From positions 62,001 to 126,000 of the forward strand of contig NZ_JRJU01000005.1 in NCBI RefSeq assembly GCF_000787375.1: a stretch of 64,000 nt of DNA, read 5' to 3'. The notes under the pieces were generated by a model that worked only from the letters and a program-made list of their open reading frames with translations, did not search any database and had not been told where the DNA came from. The stretch comes from Halalkalibacter okhensis. GTDB taxonomy: Bacteria > Bacillota > Bacilli > Bacillales > Bacillaceae_D. Shown in pieces: positions 24,445 through 33,208 of this stretch (its first letter is position 1; every line of letters begins with the position of its first letter). The translations under genes and the position numbers were made by a program.

Positions 24445-24561
24445 GACGTATACTCTCCTCGTGTATCATGTACATTTGCATAAATTTAGCCTACAAACAT
24501 TACATAATTTTATCTCTCTAGAGCGGACATTTGTTTTTTTATATAGTGTTGTTTGAGATTT

Positions 24562-24590
24562 ATCATACGCTCATTCCTCACTATGGTCAA
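24562..24590 (-). promoter_or_regulatory. Sigma-A promoter of ilvED
   Basis: TTGACC (24585-24590), 17-nt spacer, TATGAT (24562-24567) on the minus strand: a strong match. The start site would be near 24554, leaving a leader of about 110 nt that contains no T-box. Confidence 0.8.
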
Positions 24591-24635
24591 CCATTTTTTT
24601 AAAATAATTTGACTATTTTGATTAGTAGTCTAAAT

Positions 24636-24649
24636 TGAATACGCTTACA
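24636..24649. promoter_or_regulatory. cre-like site upstream of the ilvE promoter
   Basis: TGAATACGCTTACA differs from the CcpA consensus TGNAANCGNNNNCA at one position. It is centred about 90 bp upstream of the predicted start site, the geometry used for CcpA activation of ilv-leu in B. subtilis. An imperfect dyad (AATTTGACTA..TAGTCTAAATT, 24606-24635) lies between it and the -35. No good CodY box was seen. Confidence 0.45.
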
Positions 24650-24749
24650 CTATTGCCATTACTAGAATTTGAAAATAAGATTTCCATTCTTGCCTAATAT
24701 GGGGCATATTCCTCATTCTTACGGACATCCTATATGTGGGTGATAAAAA

Positions 24750-25160
24750 ATGTTAAAAAAATACAAAAAGTACATTAGAATTTCAAAAAAATTTCCGTTC
24801 ATTCGAATTCAAAAGCGTAAACGTGCCTCCTTGGTGTTAGTAGAAGAGTTAGGGAAAATCTGTAATACAGAAGCGGAAAAACTACTGTATCACCAATTGC
24901 TGGCAAACATGTATTACCCTACACCACATTTTTGGATTGAGAACATCCACGCAAACTTGGCACTAGTACCTTACAAGCTAGCATTGATTGAAATGCGACC
25001 TGGATTAAACGAAAAAAGGATCGTTCGTCAATTAAAAAAACGTGGATGGCGAGTACTTTTTTATGACACAGAACAATTGCTACAAAACGAGTCGCAATAT
25101 GTGAATCAAGTGTTGCAACAAGCACCGTCCAACACAAAAAACGTCTCCACCTCATCATAG
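24750..25160 (+). CDS. Hypothetical protein, possible endonuclease-fold remnant
   Basis: A 136-aa basic protein, GGGTGAT 5-6 nt before the ATG, divergent from ilvE. I do not recognise a named family. The segment LALVPYKLALIEMRPG, then KRIVRQLKKRGWRVLFYDTEQLL (about 70-113), resembles the strand-helix-strand end of VSR/DUF559-type endonuclease-fold proteins, which usually have an Asp before the first strand; here that region reads HANLAL, so the nuclease site may be lost. The last codons and stop lie inside the terminator hairpin that follows, so the final seven or so residues come from terminator sequence. Confidence 0.65.
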   Translation: MLKKYKKYIRISKKFPFIRIQKRKRASLVLVEELGKICNTEAEKLLYHQLLANMYYPTPHFWIENIHANLALVPYKLALIEMRPGLNEKRIVRQLKKRGWRVLFYDTEQLLQNESQYVNQVLQQAPSNTKNVSTSS

Positions 25161-25172
25161 GTGGAGACGTTT
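25136..25172. terminator. Bidirectional terminator between the hypothetical gene and the tRNAs
   Basis: ACGTCTCCACCT (25141-25152) pairs perfectly with AGGTGGAGACGT (25159-25170), flanked by A6 and TTT. It overlaps the 3' end of the plus-strand gene and ends the minus-strand tRNA transcript 18 nt past tRNA-Arg. Confidence 0.9.
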
Positions 25173-25189
25173 GAATTATGTAAGTTAAA

Positions 25190-25266
<77 letters not shown>

Positions 25267-25269
25267 AAA

Positions 25270-25340
25270 AGCGGGTGATGAGAATCGAACTCACGACATC
25301 AGCTTGGAAGGCTGAGGTTTTACCACTAAACTACACCCGC
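25270..25340 (-). tRNA. tRNA-Gly (anticodon TCC)
   Basis: Acceptor GCGGGTG/CACCCGC, D-arm TAGTTTAGTGGTAAAAC, anticodon loop CTTCCAA giving TCC (reads GGA), T-arm CGTGAGTTCGATTCTCATC, discriminator T. CCA is not encoded (TTTT follows), unlike the adjacent tRNA-Arg. Confidence 0.97.
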
Positions 25341-25400
25341 ACAATGTGGTAATATGAAATTTATTATGTAGACGTAACGCCTAACATGTCTTTTCCTCTT

Positions 25401-25429
25401 CTAGTATTTCACAGATGCAAATGCGTCAA
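25401..25429 (-). promoter_or_regulatory. Candidate promoter of tRNA-Gly/tRNA-Arg
   Basis: TTGACG, 17-nt spacer, TACTAG on the minus strand, about 60 bp before the tRNA-Gly 5' end. The -10 is weak (4 of 6). Confidence 0.4.
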
Positions 25430-25466
25430 GACAACTCGAAGATTACTCGGCAGATGTTTCGCTCGT

Positions 25467-25497
25467 GGCTGAGGTTTTACCACTAAACTACACCCGC
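25467..25497 (-). pseudogene. Truncated tRNA-Gly copy (5' half)
   Basis: Thirty-one bases identical to the 5' half of the intact tRNA-Gly (acceptor strand, whole D-arm and the 5' side of the anticodon stem). Identity stops before the anticodon. The copy continues on its 5' side into the leader: in all 45 of 47 positions match between 25310-25356 and 25467-25513. It is a partial tandem duplication with a 157-bp offset and cannot fold as a tRNA. Confidence 0.9.
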
Positions 25498-25561
25498 ACA
25501 GTGTGTTAATATGTTTGCATATTATTGTTGTCGTCCTTATTACCTTGCGGCGACATATATT

Positions 25562-25590
25562 AATATAACTCAATCAAAAAAAAATGTCAA
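25562..25590 (-). promoter_or_regulatory. Sigma-A promoter of the tRNA region
   Basis: TTGACA (25585-25590), 17-nt spacer, TATATT (25562-25567) on the minus strand, about 65 bp upstream of the truncated tRNA-Gly. It would transcribe the half tRNA followed by tRNA-Gly and tRNA-Arg. Confidence 0.75.
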
Positions 25591-25610
25591 CAATTCCTCA
25601 GAAAAAAAGT

Positions 25611-25657
25611 TTAAAATTTTTCTCTCTCCACAAAAACGCTATTTCTGCAGAGAGAGT
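25611..25657 (-). terminator. Possible terminator after ysnB
   Basis: CTCTCTCTGCA pairs imperfectly with TGTGGAGAGAG on the minus strand, followed by AAAATTTT; the T-run is short, so termination may be weak. Confidence 0.5.
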
Positions 25658-25669
25658 CATGTTATTCCT

Positions 25670-26182
25670 TTAGTTTACCTCAAAATGATAAACCATGTCT
25701 GTAACAATTTTTCCGTCATAATCATAATACGTTACGGTAGCTTTCGTCTTATGATACTCACAGATGCAGTACGTTTTTTCTTCTCGATTTCTCGGAAGTC
25801 GGATACTCCCCGGATTTATGTAAATGACTCCATTTTCTACAAAAGCTCCTGCTACATGAGAATGTCCAAAACAAGCAATTTGAGCCGCTTTTTCTTCGGC
25901 ACGATAACTTAGAGGAACATGTGTCATTTTCACATTATAAAGGTGGCCATGAGTCACATAAATTCCCACACCTTGAACTTTTTCAAAGAGATCATCTGGG
26001 AAATCAGAGCCAAAATCACAGTTGCCCTTTACAACATTTACGCCTTTTAGTGCAGAATGCCCCTCTTCAAGTTCAGAATCTCCACAGTGGATGAGAATAT
26101 CTACTTCTTCTCTATGTCGATGAATCACTTTCTCAAGCTCGCTTTCCAAGCCATGACTATCACTTATAATAAAAGCTTTCAT
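25670..26182 (-). CDS. ysnB: YfcE/YsnB-type metallophosphoesterase
   Basis: A 170-aa calcineurin-like phosphodiesterase with the metal motifs Asp8-x-His10 (ISDSHG), HCGDSE (about 35), GNCD (about 53), THGH (about 81) and GHSHVAG (about 105). The natural substrate is not established in this family. It follows ysnA by 9 nt and is the last gene of rph-ysnA-ysnB. Confidence 0.9.
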   Translation of the reverse strand: MKAFIISDSHGLESELEKVIHRHREEVDILIHCGDSELEEGHSALKGVNVVKGNCDFGSDFPDDLFEKVQGVGIYVTHGHLYNVKMTHVPLSYRAEEKAAQIACFGHSHVAGAFVENGVIYINPGSIRLPRNREEKTYCICEYHKTKATVTYYDYDGKIVTDMVYHFEVN

Positions 26183-26191
26183 ACTTCCCTC

Positions 26192-26782
26192 CTACAAGCC
26201 CCATTCCCTTTGATGAGCTAGTAATTCCTTTAATGCATTCGCTCGATGACTTCGCTTATTTTTCTCTTCAGCCGTTAACTGTGCCATCGTTCTATCTAGC
26301 TCTGGAATATAAAATATGGGATCATACCCAAACCCGTTCGCCCCACGAGCTTCTGTAGCGATCATTCCTTCGCATGTCCCCTTATACAATTTCGTTTCTT
26401 GGTTCGGACTAGCAACAGCGATCAAACAGATAAATCGGGCCGTTCGATCTTCACTTGGAACGTCCTTTAGTTCCATTAGTACTTTCTCCATATTATTCTT
26501 ATCATTTTTGCTCTCTCCTGCATAGCGAGCTGAATACACACCGGGTCTTCCATCAAGTGCATCAACTTGTAATCCTGAGTCATCAGCTATCACCATTTGA
26601 TTGATATGCAAGGCTAATGTTTCTGCTTTCTTTGCTGCATTCTCCGCAAATGTCTCTCCATCTTCGACAATATCTGGAATGGTAGGATAGTCTAACAATG
26701 AACGGATTTCGAATCCATGAAATAACTGCTTGAACTCAGCTATTTTCCCTTTGTTCTGTGTTGCAATAACAATTTCCTTCAT
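26192..26782 (-). CDS. ysnA: Non-canonical purine NTP pyrophosphatase (RdgB/HAM1 family)
   Basis: Hydrolyses dITP, ITP and XTP to monophosphates, cleaning the nucleotide pool. The 196-aa protein starts EIVIATQNKGKIAEFK, has the ADDSGLQVDALDGRPGVYSARYAG motif (about 67-90) and GANGFGYDPIFY (about 149-160). It lies 11 nt after rph, as in B. subtilis. Confidence 0.95.
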   Translation of the reverse strand: MKEIVIATQNKGKIAEFKQLFHGFEIRSLLDYPTIPDIVEDGETFAENAAKKAETLALHINQMVIADDSGLQVDALDGRPGVYSARYAGESKNDKNNMEKVLMELKDVPSEDRTARFICLIAVASPNQETKLYKGTCEGMIATEARGANGFGYDPIFYIPELDRTMAQLTAEEKNKRSHRANALKELLAHQREWGL

Positions 26783-26793
26783 GTTTAGCTCCT

Positions 26794-27531
26794 TTATTTC
26801 ATTCTCTCAGCTATGTTCCCAAGAGCCTCTTTTTGCTTTCCGATCAGAGCATCAATTCCAAGCTCTGCTAAATCAAGAATTTGGTTTAGTTGAGAACGAG
26901 AGAACGTTGCTTCTTCACCAGTACCTTGAAGCTCGACAAATTCATGTTTGCCAGTCATCACGACATTCATGTCCACTTCGGCTGAAGCATCTTCAACATA
27001 ACACAAGTCAAGAAGTTCCCCTTTTTTCGAATCTACTCCAACGGATATGGCTGCTAAATAGTCTTTGATGGGCCATTCTTTTATTTTCCCTTTAGAGATA
27101 ACTTTATCCATCGCAAGAGCTAATGCGACAAATGCTCCTGTGATTGAAGCTGTTCTCGTTCCCCCATCTGCTTGAATGACATCACAATCAATCCAGACCG
27201 TTCTCTCCCCAATCTTTTCTAAATCAATGACTGAACGCAACGAACGTCCGATCAATCGTTGAATCTCCATCGTCCTTCCCGACACTTTTCCTTTGGAAGA
27301 CTCTCGGATATTTCTCGTTTCCGTCGCTCGTGGAAGCATGGCATATTCTGCTGCAATCCAACCTTTTCCTTGACCTCTCAAAAAAGGAGGCACTCGGTCT
27401 TCTACTGTTGCTGTACAAATGACACGAGTGTCACCCATTGAAATTAAGACCGAACCTTCAGGGTGCTTTACAAAATCAGTCTCAATAGAAACCTCTCTTA
27501 TTTGATCCGATGCACGTCCATCCACTCTCAT
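26794..27531 (-). CDS. rph: Ribonuclease PH
   Basis: Phosphate-dependent 3'-5' exonuclease trimming tRNA 3' ends. The 245-aa protein has [11 protein letters not shown] at the start, [19 protein letters not shown], and the phosphate-binding [16 protein letters not shown] region followed by [27 protein letters not shown] precedes the ATG. First gene of rph-ysnA-ysnB after the gerM terminator. Confidence 0.97.
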   Translation of the reverse strand: MRVDGRASDQIREVSIETDFVKHPEGSVLISMGDTRVICTATVEDRVPPFLRGQGKGWIAAEYAMLPRATETRNIRESSKGKVSGRTMEIQRLIGRSLRSVIDLEKIGERTVWIDCDVIQADGGTRTASITGAFVALALAMDKVISKGKIKEWPIKDYLAAISVGVDSKKGELLDLCYVEDASAEVDMNVVMTGKHEFVELQGTGEEATFSRSQLNQILDLAELGIDALIGKQKEALGNIAERMK

Positions 27532-27591
27532 ATTTGTTACCCCCTAATATTCATCACATTGTCTGTTCATTCTAAACTCTTATGTAAGGTT

Positions 27592-27621
27592 AAAAAGGAG
27601 GAAGCAATAAGCTCCTCCTTT
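27592..27621 (-). terminator. Terminator after gerM
   Basis: AAAGGAGGAGC pairs with GCTTCCTCCTTT (one bulged base) around a 5-nt loop and ends in TTTTT on the minus strand, 50 nt past the gerM stop. Confidence 0.8.
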
Positions 27622-27671
27622 CAATTATTTATCATTATAAAGAAATTTAGTAATAGAGTCCAATCAATCCA

Positions 27672-28769
27672 TTAGTAACTTCCTGTATTCACAAGGCTTG
27701 GCCTTGAAACAGGCTCTGCAACCTCTCCAGACTCAGTTAACACTTCAGCATCACCATTTACTTGAACAGCAACTTTTTCAATTCCTGTCTGTTCTGTTAG
27801 AGTAAGAGCTAACATGTTTAATACTTCAGAAGAAACCGCTGTAGATTGATTTTGAGAAAGAAGCGACTCGTTGAAATTTAACGTAACTGTTCCATTCTCA
27901 TATGACGGCTCTTCAAGTAAAGCTACCTCTTGGCGGAAATCTGTTAACAACTGTGATTCATTTGAAGGTCCTTTTAACAGTTCTTCAACAGCAGCGGTTA
28001 ATGATTCCGTATTCGAAGCAACTCGTCTCGTAACGGGAACATAGTACGTGTTCTCGCCATTTTCTGCTAAGAAGTATAAAGTAACCCCCTTACTATTAAC
28101 TACATCAGTAACAGAGCCCGTTTCTAGGTTTATCCCATTAGCCCGACTAACCCCTTCTCCAATTGGCGTTCCACCAACCGGCATCGTGTCTTGCTTGTAG
28201 CCATTAATATTAATCTGAACACTTTCGACATTTTCAAATTGAGTTAGTGTCCACGTGATTGCTTCAAGAATTTGTTTTTCTTGATTAGCATCATACTCTT
28301 TGAACTCATTTGAAAAATCAGCTACAGCAATTCCATCTTCTTTTAAATTCACACTAATTTTCGTTCCAGCTGGGAGTACGGCACGGAAACCATTTGGTAA
28401 CAATTCAGTTACAGGACCTCCATCAACTAAATACTCTAACGATTGTTTTAAGACACTTTCTGTTTTTGGCAAGTCAAGCGTTTGCGGAACAACAAGTCCA
28501 TTCGAATCGATTAAGTATAATTCACGTTGAACATAGTCTTCTGTTGCTTCTTCTCCTTCTCCTGTCCCTTCACCTTCATCTTTTCCTGCATCTTCATCCA
28601 CAGCCTCTTCAGGATCTTCTTCTAAACCTAATGATTCATTTTCCTCTACATAATTTGTTGGTGGTGTATCCATTTCATTGGCCGCTTCATTCGATCCAAA
28701 CGAACAAGCTGACATTGTTAACATTGTAAGTGCAAGAATGGGAACCCCTTTTCGTAAAACTTTGCGCAT
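27672..28769 (-). CDS. gerM: Germination/sporulation lipoprotein GerM
   Basis: In B. subtilis GerM is needed for normal sporulation septum peptidoglycan and germination and works with SpoIIIA/SpoIIQ anchoring. The 365-aa protein has a lipoprotein signal with lipobox LTMSAC (Cys22), an acidic linker (about 45-85), then two GerMN domains (about 115-200 and 250-340). The frame is open to 28865, but the ATG at 28769 is chosen: AGGAGGG lies 6 nt upstream and places the signal peptide correctly. A weak sigma-E-like motif lies near 28799-28806. Confidence 0.95.
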   Translation of the reverse strand: MRKVLRKGVPILALTMLTMSACSFGSNEAANEMDTPPTNYVEENESLGLEEDPEEAVDEDAGKDEGEGTGEGEEATEDYVQRELYLIDSNGLVVPQTLDLPKTESVLKQSLEYLVDGGPVTELLPNGFRAVLPAGTKISVNLKEDGIAVADFSNEFKEYDANQEKQILEAITWTLTQFENVESVQININGYKQDTMPVGGTPIGEGVSRANGINLETGSVTDVVNSKGVTLYFLAENGENTYYVPVTRRVASNTESLTAAVEELLKGPSNESQLLTDFRQEVALLEEPSYENGTVTLNFNESLLSQNQSTAVSSEVLNMLALTLTEQTGIEKVAVQVNGDAEVLTESGEVAEPVSRPSLVNTGSY

Positions 28770-28863
28770 TGTTTTCCCTCCTAAGATAGTTTGTACTACA
28801 TGTATACGAGCCTCAAAAAATAATAGACCACCTTTATCTATTTTTTGTCCTATTTTTTTCAAC

Positions 28864-28896
28864 AAAAAAAATCACTAAGAAGATCCTTAGCGATTT
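28864..28896 (-). terminator. Terminator after racE
   Basis: AAATCGCTAAG pairs with CTTAGTGATTT (one G-U type mismatch) and runs into eight T on the minus strand, 25 nt past the racE stop. Confidence 0.85.
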
Positions 28897-28920
28897 GCCT
28901 AAACAACTATAATATTAACA

Positions 28921-29730
28921 CTACAAGATTAGTGATTTCACGCAGTCTACATTCATTTCTAACCACTGATCAGCTAAACTTTTGAAACGTCTAGGATTAC
29001 CTGTCGTATAAAAACGATGAGCAGGATGTCGATCTTGCGTATAAAGAAGGTTATTATGATAGAGAAGACTACTAACTTCTCGTGCTGTCTCATCACCAGA
29101 CGAAATTAATTGAATCTCTCTACCAACTCTCTCAGCTATTACTTCTTTTAACAATGGATAGTGAGTGCAACCTAAAATAAGCGTATCAAACTGTAAATGA
29201 TCTAGAGGTTTCAACGCCTCATCTACAATCCTCTCCGCTTTTGGTCCATCAAACACACCACTTTCTACTAATGGAACGAAAGGTGGACAAGCAAGGCTCT
29301 CTACTTTTACTTCGCTATTTATGTCTTTTAATGCTTTCTCATATGCTTGACTCCGAATCGTTCCTGTTGTTCCTATTATGGCCACATGGTCCCTCTTCGT
29401 GACTTTTAATGCACTGATTGCCCCTGGATGAACAACCCCAACAACAGGGATAGAGAGTTCTCTTTTCACTTCTTCTAGAACAACAGCCGTAGCCGTATTG
29501 CATGCAATGACGAGCATTTTCATGTTTTCTTTTAATAATTGATCTATCAGTTCCCAAGTGAATTTTCTTACTTCTTCTTCTGATCTAGGCCCATATGGAC
29601 AACGTGCTGAATCTCCAATATAGACAATTTCCTCTTTTGGAAGCTGCCGCATGATCTCTTTTGCCACGGTTAATCCACCTAAACCAGAATCAATTACTCC
29701 TATTGGTCTATCCAACAAACTTCCCCTCAT
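28921..29730 (-). CDS. racE: Glutamate racemase
   Basis: Makes D-glutamate for peptidoglycan. The 269-aa protein has [15 protein letters not shown], the two catalytic cysteines Cys77 (ACNTATAV) and Cys188 (GCTHYPLL), and [13 protein letters not shown]. The ATG at 29730 is used, but TTG at 29718 would give [12 protein letters not shown], closer to the B. subtilis N-terminus, with AGGGG just upstream, so the start is uncertain. It follows ysmB by 16 nt. Confidence 0.95.
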   Translation of the reverse strand: MRGSLLDRPIGVIDSGLGGLTVAKEIMRQLPKEEIVYIGDSARCPYGPRSEEEVRKFTWELIDQLLKENMKMLVIACNTATAVVLEEVKRELSIPVVGVVHPGAISALKVTKRDHVAIIGTTGTIRSQAYEKALKDINSEVKVESLACPPFVPLVESGVFDGPKAERIVDEALKPLDHLQFDTLILGCTHYPLLKEVIAERVGREIQLISSGDETAREVSSLLYHNNLLYTQDRHPAHRFYTTGNPRRFKSLADQWLEMNVDCVKSLIL

Positions 29731-29746
29731 TCTACTCGATGCCTCG

Positions 29747-30190
29747 TTACGGGTTCATTCTTGTCGCTTTCATTTCTTCATGAAGAACATGCAAACTCTT
29801 TTCAAGGAAATCCACTTCTTCTTGTGAAAAATCTTGCAGAATTCCTTCTAGATAATCTTGACGCTTTTTTATTACTTCCTCAATGATCGTACGACCTTTA
29901 TTTAATAAATGAATCCGGACTACGCGTCGGTCATTTTTATCTTTCACTCGCTCAACTAATTCATTTTTTTCCATTCTATCAACAAGATCTGTCGTTGTAC
30001 TGCATGCAAGATACATTTTTGTAGACAGTTCTCCTATCGTCATATCACCATATTCATTTAACCATTGTAATGCTACAAACTGCGGTGGGGTAATGGGAAA
30101 TTGCGTTAGGATTTCTCGCCCCTTTTGCTTTACCATTTCTGCCACTCTTCGTAACGATCGTTCGATCTGCTCTATTTGGCGATGATCCAC
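29747..30190 (-). CDS. ysmB: MarR-family transcriptional regulator YsmB
   Basis: A 147-aa winged-helix protein with the MarR core [40 protein letters not shown] (split over about 54-95: recognition helix and wing). Position next to racE matches ysmB. Its regulated genes are unknown. The Cys in YLACSTTT of the recognition-helix region could be redox-relevant but that is speculative. Confidence 0.9.
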   Translation of the reverse strand: MDHRQIEQIERSLRRVAEMVKQKGREILTQFPITPPQFVALQWLNEYGDMTIGELSTKMYLACSTTTDLVDRMEKNELVERVKDKNDRRVVRIHLLNKGRTIIEEVIKKRQDYLEGILQDFSQEEVDFLEKSLHVLHEEMKATRMNP

Positions 30191-30307
30191 CTGTACGCAC
30201 CTCCAATAATAACTAGTACCATTTCCTTAATTGTCGCCTGTTTCTATAGGAAAAGCAAGCAATATATGTGACAATTCCATGCACATAGTTGAAGTAGTGA
30301 TCATAAT

Positions 30308-30342
30308 AAGAAAGAGGTTGACCACGATCAGTCAACCTCTCA
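30308..30342 (-). terminator. Terminator after ptsI
   Basis: GAGAGGTTGAC pairs with GTCAACCTCTTTC on the minus strand, directly after the ptsI stop; the following T-run is interrupted (TTTCTTATT). Confidence 0.8.
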
Positions 30343-30345
30343 GTC

Positions 30346-32061
30346 TTACTTCAAATAAGTTTCACGAACTCGTTTTTCGACTTCATCCGCTGTGTCTAAA
30401 TAAATCATTTCATTTGCAAACGCTGCAAGTTCTTCTTTAGAAAGAGTTAGCATTTGATTACGAGCTGGTAAAATGGACGTAGCACTCATACTAAATTCAT
30501 CTAAACCAAGACCTAATAGAAGTGGGATCGCGACTTCATCTCCAGCCATTTCTCCGCACATTCCTGCCCATTTGCCTTCTTTATGAGCTGCATCCACAAC
30601 CATTTTTACTAAACGCAAAATAGCCGGGTGGTATGGTTGGTATAAATAAGATACACGTTCATTCATCCGATCCGCTGCCATCGTGTACTGAATTAAATCA
30701 TTCGTACCAATACTGAAGAAGTCAACTTCTTTAGCAAACAAATCAGCCGCTACTGCTGTTGACGGAATTTCAACCATCATACCGATTTCGATTGAATCTG
30801 AAACAGACACTCCATTTGCAACTAACTTGTCTTTTTCTTCAAGAAGCATTGCTTTTCCTTGACGGAATTCATCAAGCGTTGCAATCATTGGGAACATTAC
30901 TTTTAGGTTACCAAAAGCACTTGCTCGCAGAAGCGCACGCAATTGCGTACGGAAAATTTCTTTCTCTTCTAAGCAGAGGCGAATGGCACGGAAGCCTAAA
31001 AATGGGTTCATTTCTTTCGGAAGATCTAAGTATGGTAGTTCTTTATCTCCACCGATGTCTAATGTACGAATGACAACAGGCTTGCCTTCCATACGTTCAA
31101 CAACCTCTTTATATGCTTCAAATTGCTCTTCCTCAGATGGAAGTTCTGTTCTTCCCATATAAAGAAATTCTGTACGGTAAAGACCAATCCCTTCAGCTCC
31201 ATTGTTAATAACACCTTCTAAATCTTTAGGTGTTCCAATGTTTGCTGCAAGTTCAACATGTTGACCGTCTTTTGTCGTTGTTTGTTCATTTACAAGTTTC
31301 GCCCATTCTGCTTTTTGCTTCGCAAAATCATCACGCTTCTTTGTATATGTCGCTACTTCTTCGTCAGAAGGTTCTACAATAACAACACCTTCTAACCCAT
31401 CAACAATAACAGTCATTCCCGTTTGGATTTTCGCTGTAACTTCTTTTGTTCCAACAACAGCAGGGATTTCTAACGATCTAGACATAATAGCTGAATGAGA
31501 TGTACGTCCACCAATATCCGTTGCAAACCCTTTAATAAATACTGGGTTTAATTGCGCTGTATCAGAAGGGGTCAAATCTTCAGCAATAATAATTGTTTCT
31601 TCTGAAATCGTTGCTAGTGATTGCACTTCAATTCCAAGCAAATGACCAAGTACACGCTTTGATACATCACGAATATCTGCTGCACGTTCCTTCATATATT
31701 CATTATCCATGTTTTCAAACATAGTAATAAACATTGAAGAAACTTCATTCATTGCATACTCTGCGTTTTGCTTGTCATCTGTGATTTTTGCTTTAACTGC
31801 ATCGACAAGTTCAGGGTCACTAAGGACAAGTAGATGAGCAGCAAAAATTTCTGCTTTATCAGCTCCGAGCTCTTTTTCTGTTTTATCTTTGATAACAGAA
31901 AGCTCTTCTTTTGAGGTTGAAAGTGCATCTTCAAGACGCTTAACTTCACTGGCTGGATCTTGAATTTCTTTTAATTCAATTGTCATATCAGGCTCTTCAT
32001 GTACGAAAGCTTTCGCAATCGCCACACCAGAAGAAGCAGCGATACCAGTAAGTGTTTGCAT
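30346..32061 (-). CDS. ptsI: PTS enzyme I (phosphoenolpyruvate-protein phosphotransferase)
   Basis: Transfers phosphate from PEP to HPr to start sugar uptake. The 571-aa protein has the phosphorylated His189 in [17 protein letters not shown], and the PEP/Mg C-terminal domain with [20 protein letters not shown] and CGEMAGD. Its ATG shares one base with the ptsH stop. Placement between ysmB and gerE differs from B. subtilis, where ptsGHI are elsewhere. Confidence 0.97.
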   Translation of the reverse strand: MQTLTGIAASSGVAIAKAFVHEEPDMTIELKEIQDPASEVKRLEDALSTSKEELSVIKDKTEKELGADKAEIFAAHLLVLSDPELVDAVKAKITDDKQNAEYAMNEVSSMFITMFENMDNEYMKERAADIRDVSKRVLGHLLGIEVQSLATISEETIIIAEDLTPSDTAQLNPVFIKGFATDIGGRTSHSAIMSRSLEIPAVVGTKEVTAKIQTGMTVIVDGLEGVVIVEPSDEEVATYTKKRDDFAKQKAEWAKLVNEQTTTKDGQHVELAANIGTPKDLEGVINNGAEGIGLYRTEFLYMGRTELPSEEEQFEAYKEVVERMEGKPVVIRTLDIGGDKELPYLDLPKEMNPFLGFRAIRLCLEEKEIFRTQLRALLRASAFGNLKVMFPMIATLDEFRQGKAMLLEEKDKLVANGVSVSDSIEIGMMVEIPSTAVAADLFAKEVDFFSIGTNDLIQYTMAADRMNERVSYLYQPYHPAILRLVKMVVDAAHKEGKWAGMCGEMAGDEVAIPLLLGLGLDEFSMSATSILPARNQMLTLSKEELAAFANEMIYLDTADEVEKRVRETYLK

Positions 32062-32324
32062 TATTCCCCTAACCCTTCCTTAATAACATCTTCAATTGCT
32101 TGAAGAGCTTCATCTGCATCTGAACCTTCAGCTTTCACTGTAACTTCAGCACCTTTACCAACACCTAGAGACATAACGCCCATGATTGATTTTAAGTTAA
32201 CAGACTTTCCTTTGAACTCAAGAGTAATATCTGAAGAAAATTGTCCTGCCTTGTTTACTAACTGTGTTGCTGGACGTGCGTGAATTCCCGTATCTGCTGT
32301 AATTAAAAATGTTTTTTCTGCCAT
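32061..32324 (-). CDS. ptsH: Phosphocarrier protein HPr
   Basis: Small PTS carrier and CcpA co-repressor. The 87-aa protein has the active-site His15 (GIHARPATQ) and the regulatory Ser46 (LKSIMGVMS), the HPrK/P target in Firmicutes. ATG 32324 is preferred over ATG 32330 because it gives the usual AEKTF start and correct distance from GAGGTAG. It is the first gene of ptsHI, with no ptsG or GlcT-type RAT hairpin upstream. Confidence 0.97.
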   Translation of the reverse strand: MAEKTFLITADTGIHARPATQLVNKAGQFSSDITLEFKGKSVNLKSIMGVMSLGVGKGAEVTVKAEGSDADEALQAIEDVIKEGLGE

Positions 32325-32757
32325 AATCATCTACCTCTTTCTTTTCAATAAAATTTAATTTAAGAAAAAAGACTTTTTCTTATTTTTCATATACTTATTG
32401 TCTTCTACTTTTGCACATTTAAACGAGAAAGATACTTAAAAAAGGCATAAGTAAAGAAAGGGATATGTAGATCACAATAAGAGCGTACAAGTATAGAGTA
32501 CCCTAACTGAGTCCCATATACACTTCAATACTTATGCCTGATCGAATCAGTAACACGTATAAAATGCACAATTTGGAAGTAATACAATATAGTATTTGTA
32601 AGATGTATGCTTTCTTAAAGCCATAAACAGTATAGCATAGGCATTTAATCCTTTTCAATATATTTACTTGAAATGCAGTAGAACCTTGTCGAAAAAATGT
32701 CGAAAAGACGTCAAGAAAAAATATAAAGAAAAAGGCTAAAGTTAATGTCGAAAATAA
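32325..32757. other. ptsH leader and spacer
   Basis: AT-rich gap between ptsH and gerE. A hairpin AAGAAAAA-GTC-TTTTTTCTT (about 32363-32382) lies in the ptsH leader. No clean sigma-A promoter for ptsHI was identified. A minus-strand frame at 32503-32808 lacks a ribosome site and is not called. Confidence 0.4.
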
Positions 32758-32760
32758 AAC

Positions 32761-32788
32761 ACGTAGTTCGACTCTCACACATATACTA
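32761..32788 (+). promoter_or_regulatory. Candidate sigma-K promoter of gerE
   Basis: AC (32761-32762), 17-nt spacer, CATATACTA (32780-32788), fitting AC-N17-CATANNNTA. It lies about 80 nt before the gerE start. B. subtilis gerE is a sigma-K gene. Confidence 0.6.
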
Positions 32789-32868
32789 TCGAGACTAAAA
32801 CCCTTCAATAGGTGGGCATTTTAGTCCCCACTATTCGCTCTCAGCCCGAGCAAGAAGGAGTGAACTCA

Positions 32869-33093
32869 TTGAAAGGAGCAGAATTCGGACCTAAACCCTT
32901 GCTTACGAAAAGGGAACGCGAAGTTTTCGAATTACTTGTCCAAGACAAAACCACAAGAGATATCGCGCAAGAGCTTTTCATAAGTGAGAAAACAGTACGA
33001 AATCACATCTCTAATACGATGCAAAAGTTGGGAGTTAAGGGGCGCTCTCAAGCAGTTATTGAGTTAGTACGACTAGGAGAACTTGAAATATAG
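32869..33093 (+). CDS. gerE: Late mother-cell sporulation regulator GerE
   Basis: LuxR/FixJ-type helix-turn-helix DNA-binding protein controlling spore coat genes. The TTG at 32869 is chosen over the ATG at 32812: AAGGAG is 8-9 nt upstream and gives 74 aa, the length of B. subtilis GerE, with nearly the same sequence (LLTKREREVFELLVQDKTT, then ISEKTVRNHISNTMQKLGVK). The protein is a bare HTH without a receiver domain. Divergent from ptsHI. Confidence 0.96.
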   Translation: MKGAEFGPKPLLTKREREVFELLVQDKTTRDIAQELFISEKTVRNHISNTMQKLGVKGRSQAVIELVRLGELEI

Positions 33094-33164
33094 GTACACT
33101 AAAATTCATAGGCTCATCTATTATTTCGTTGATCGCTTACGTTTTAGTCGTCTCATATTTTAAT

Positions 33165-33200
33165 GATCCGCAAACTAAGAAAGATCGGTTTGCGGATCTT
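33165..33200. terminator. Terminator after gerE
   Basis: GATCCGCAAAC (33165-33175) pairs perfectly with GTTTGCGGATC (33188-33198), followed by a T-rich tract on the plus strand; also faces the ysmA 3' end. Confidence 0.8.
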
Positions 33201-33208
33201 CTTCTATT

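Noticed and set aside
24661-24680. CodY box upstream of ilvE
   Set aside because: The best match to AATTTTCWGAAAATT has about 9 of 15 positions, too weak in AT-rich DNA.
25511-25912. 133-codon plus-strand frame
   Set aside because: Most of it is antisense to ysnB, and the rest covers the tRNA promoter.
32503-32808. 101-codon minus-strand open frame between ptsH and gerE
   Set aside because: No ribosome site, low-complexity hydrophobic composition, and it overlaps the gerE sigma-K promoter region on the other strand.
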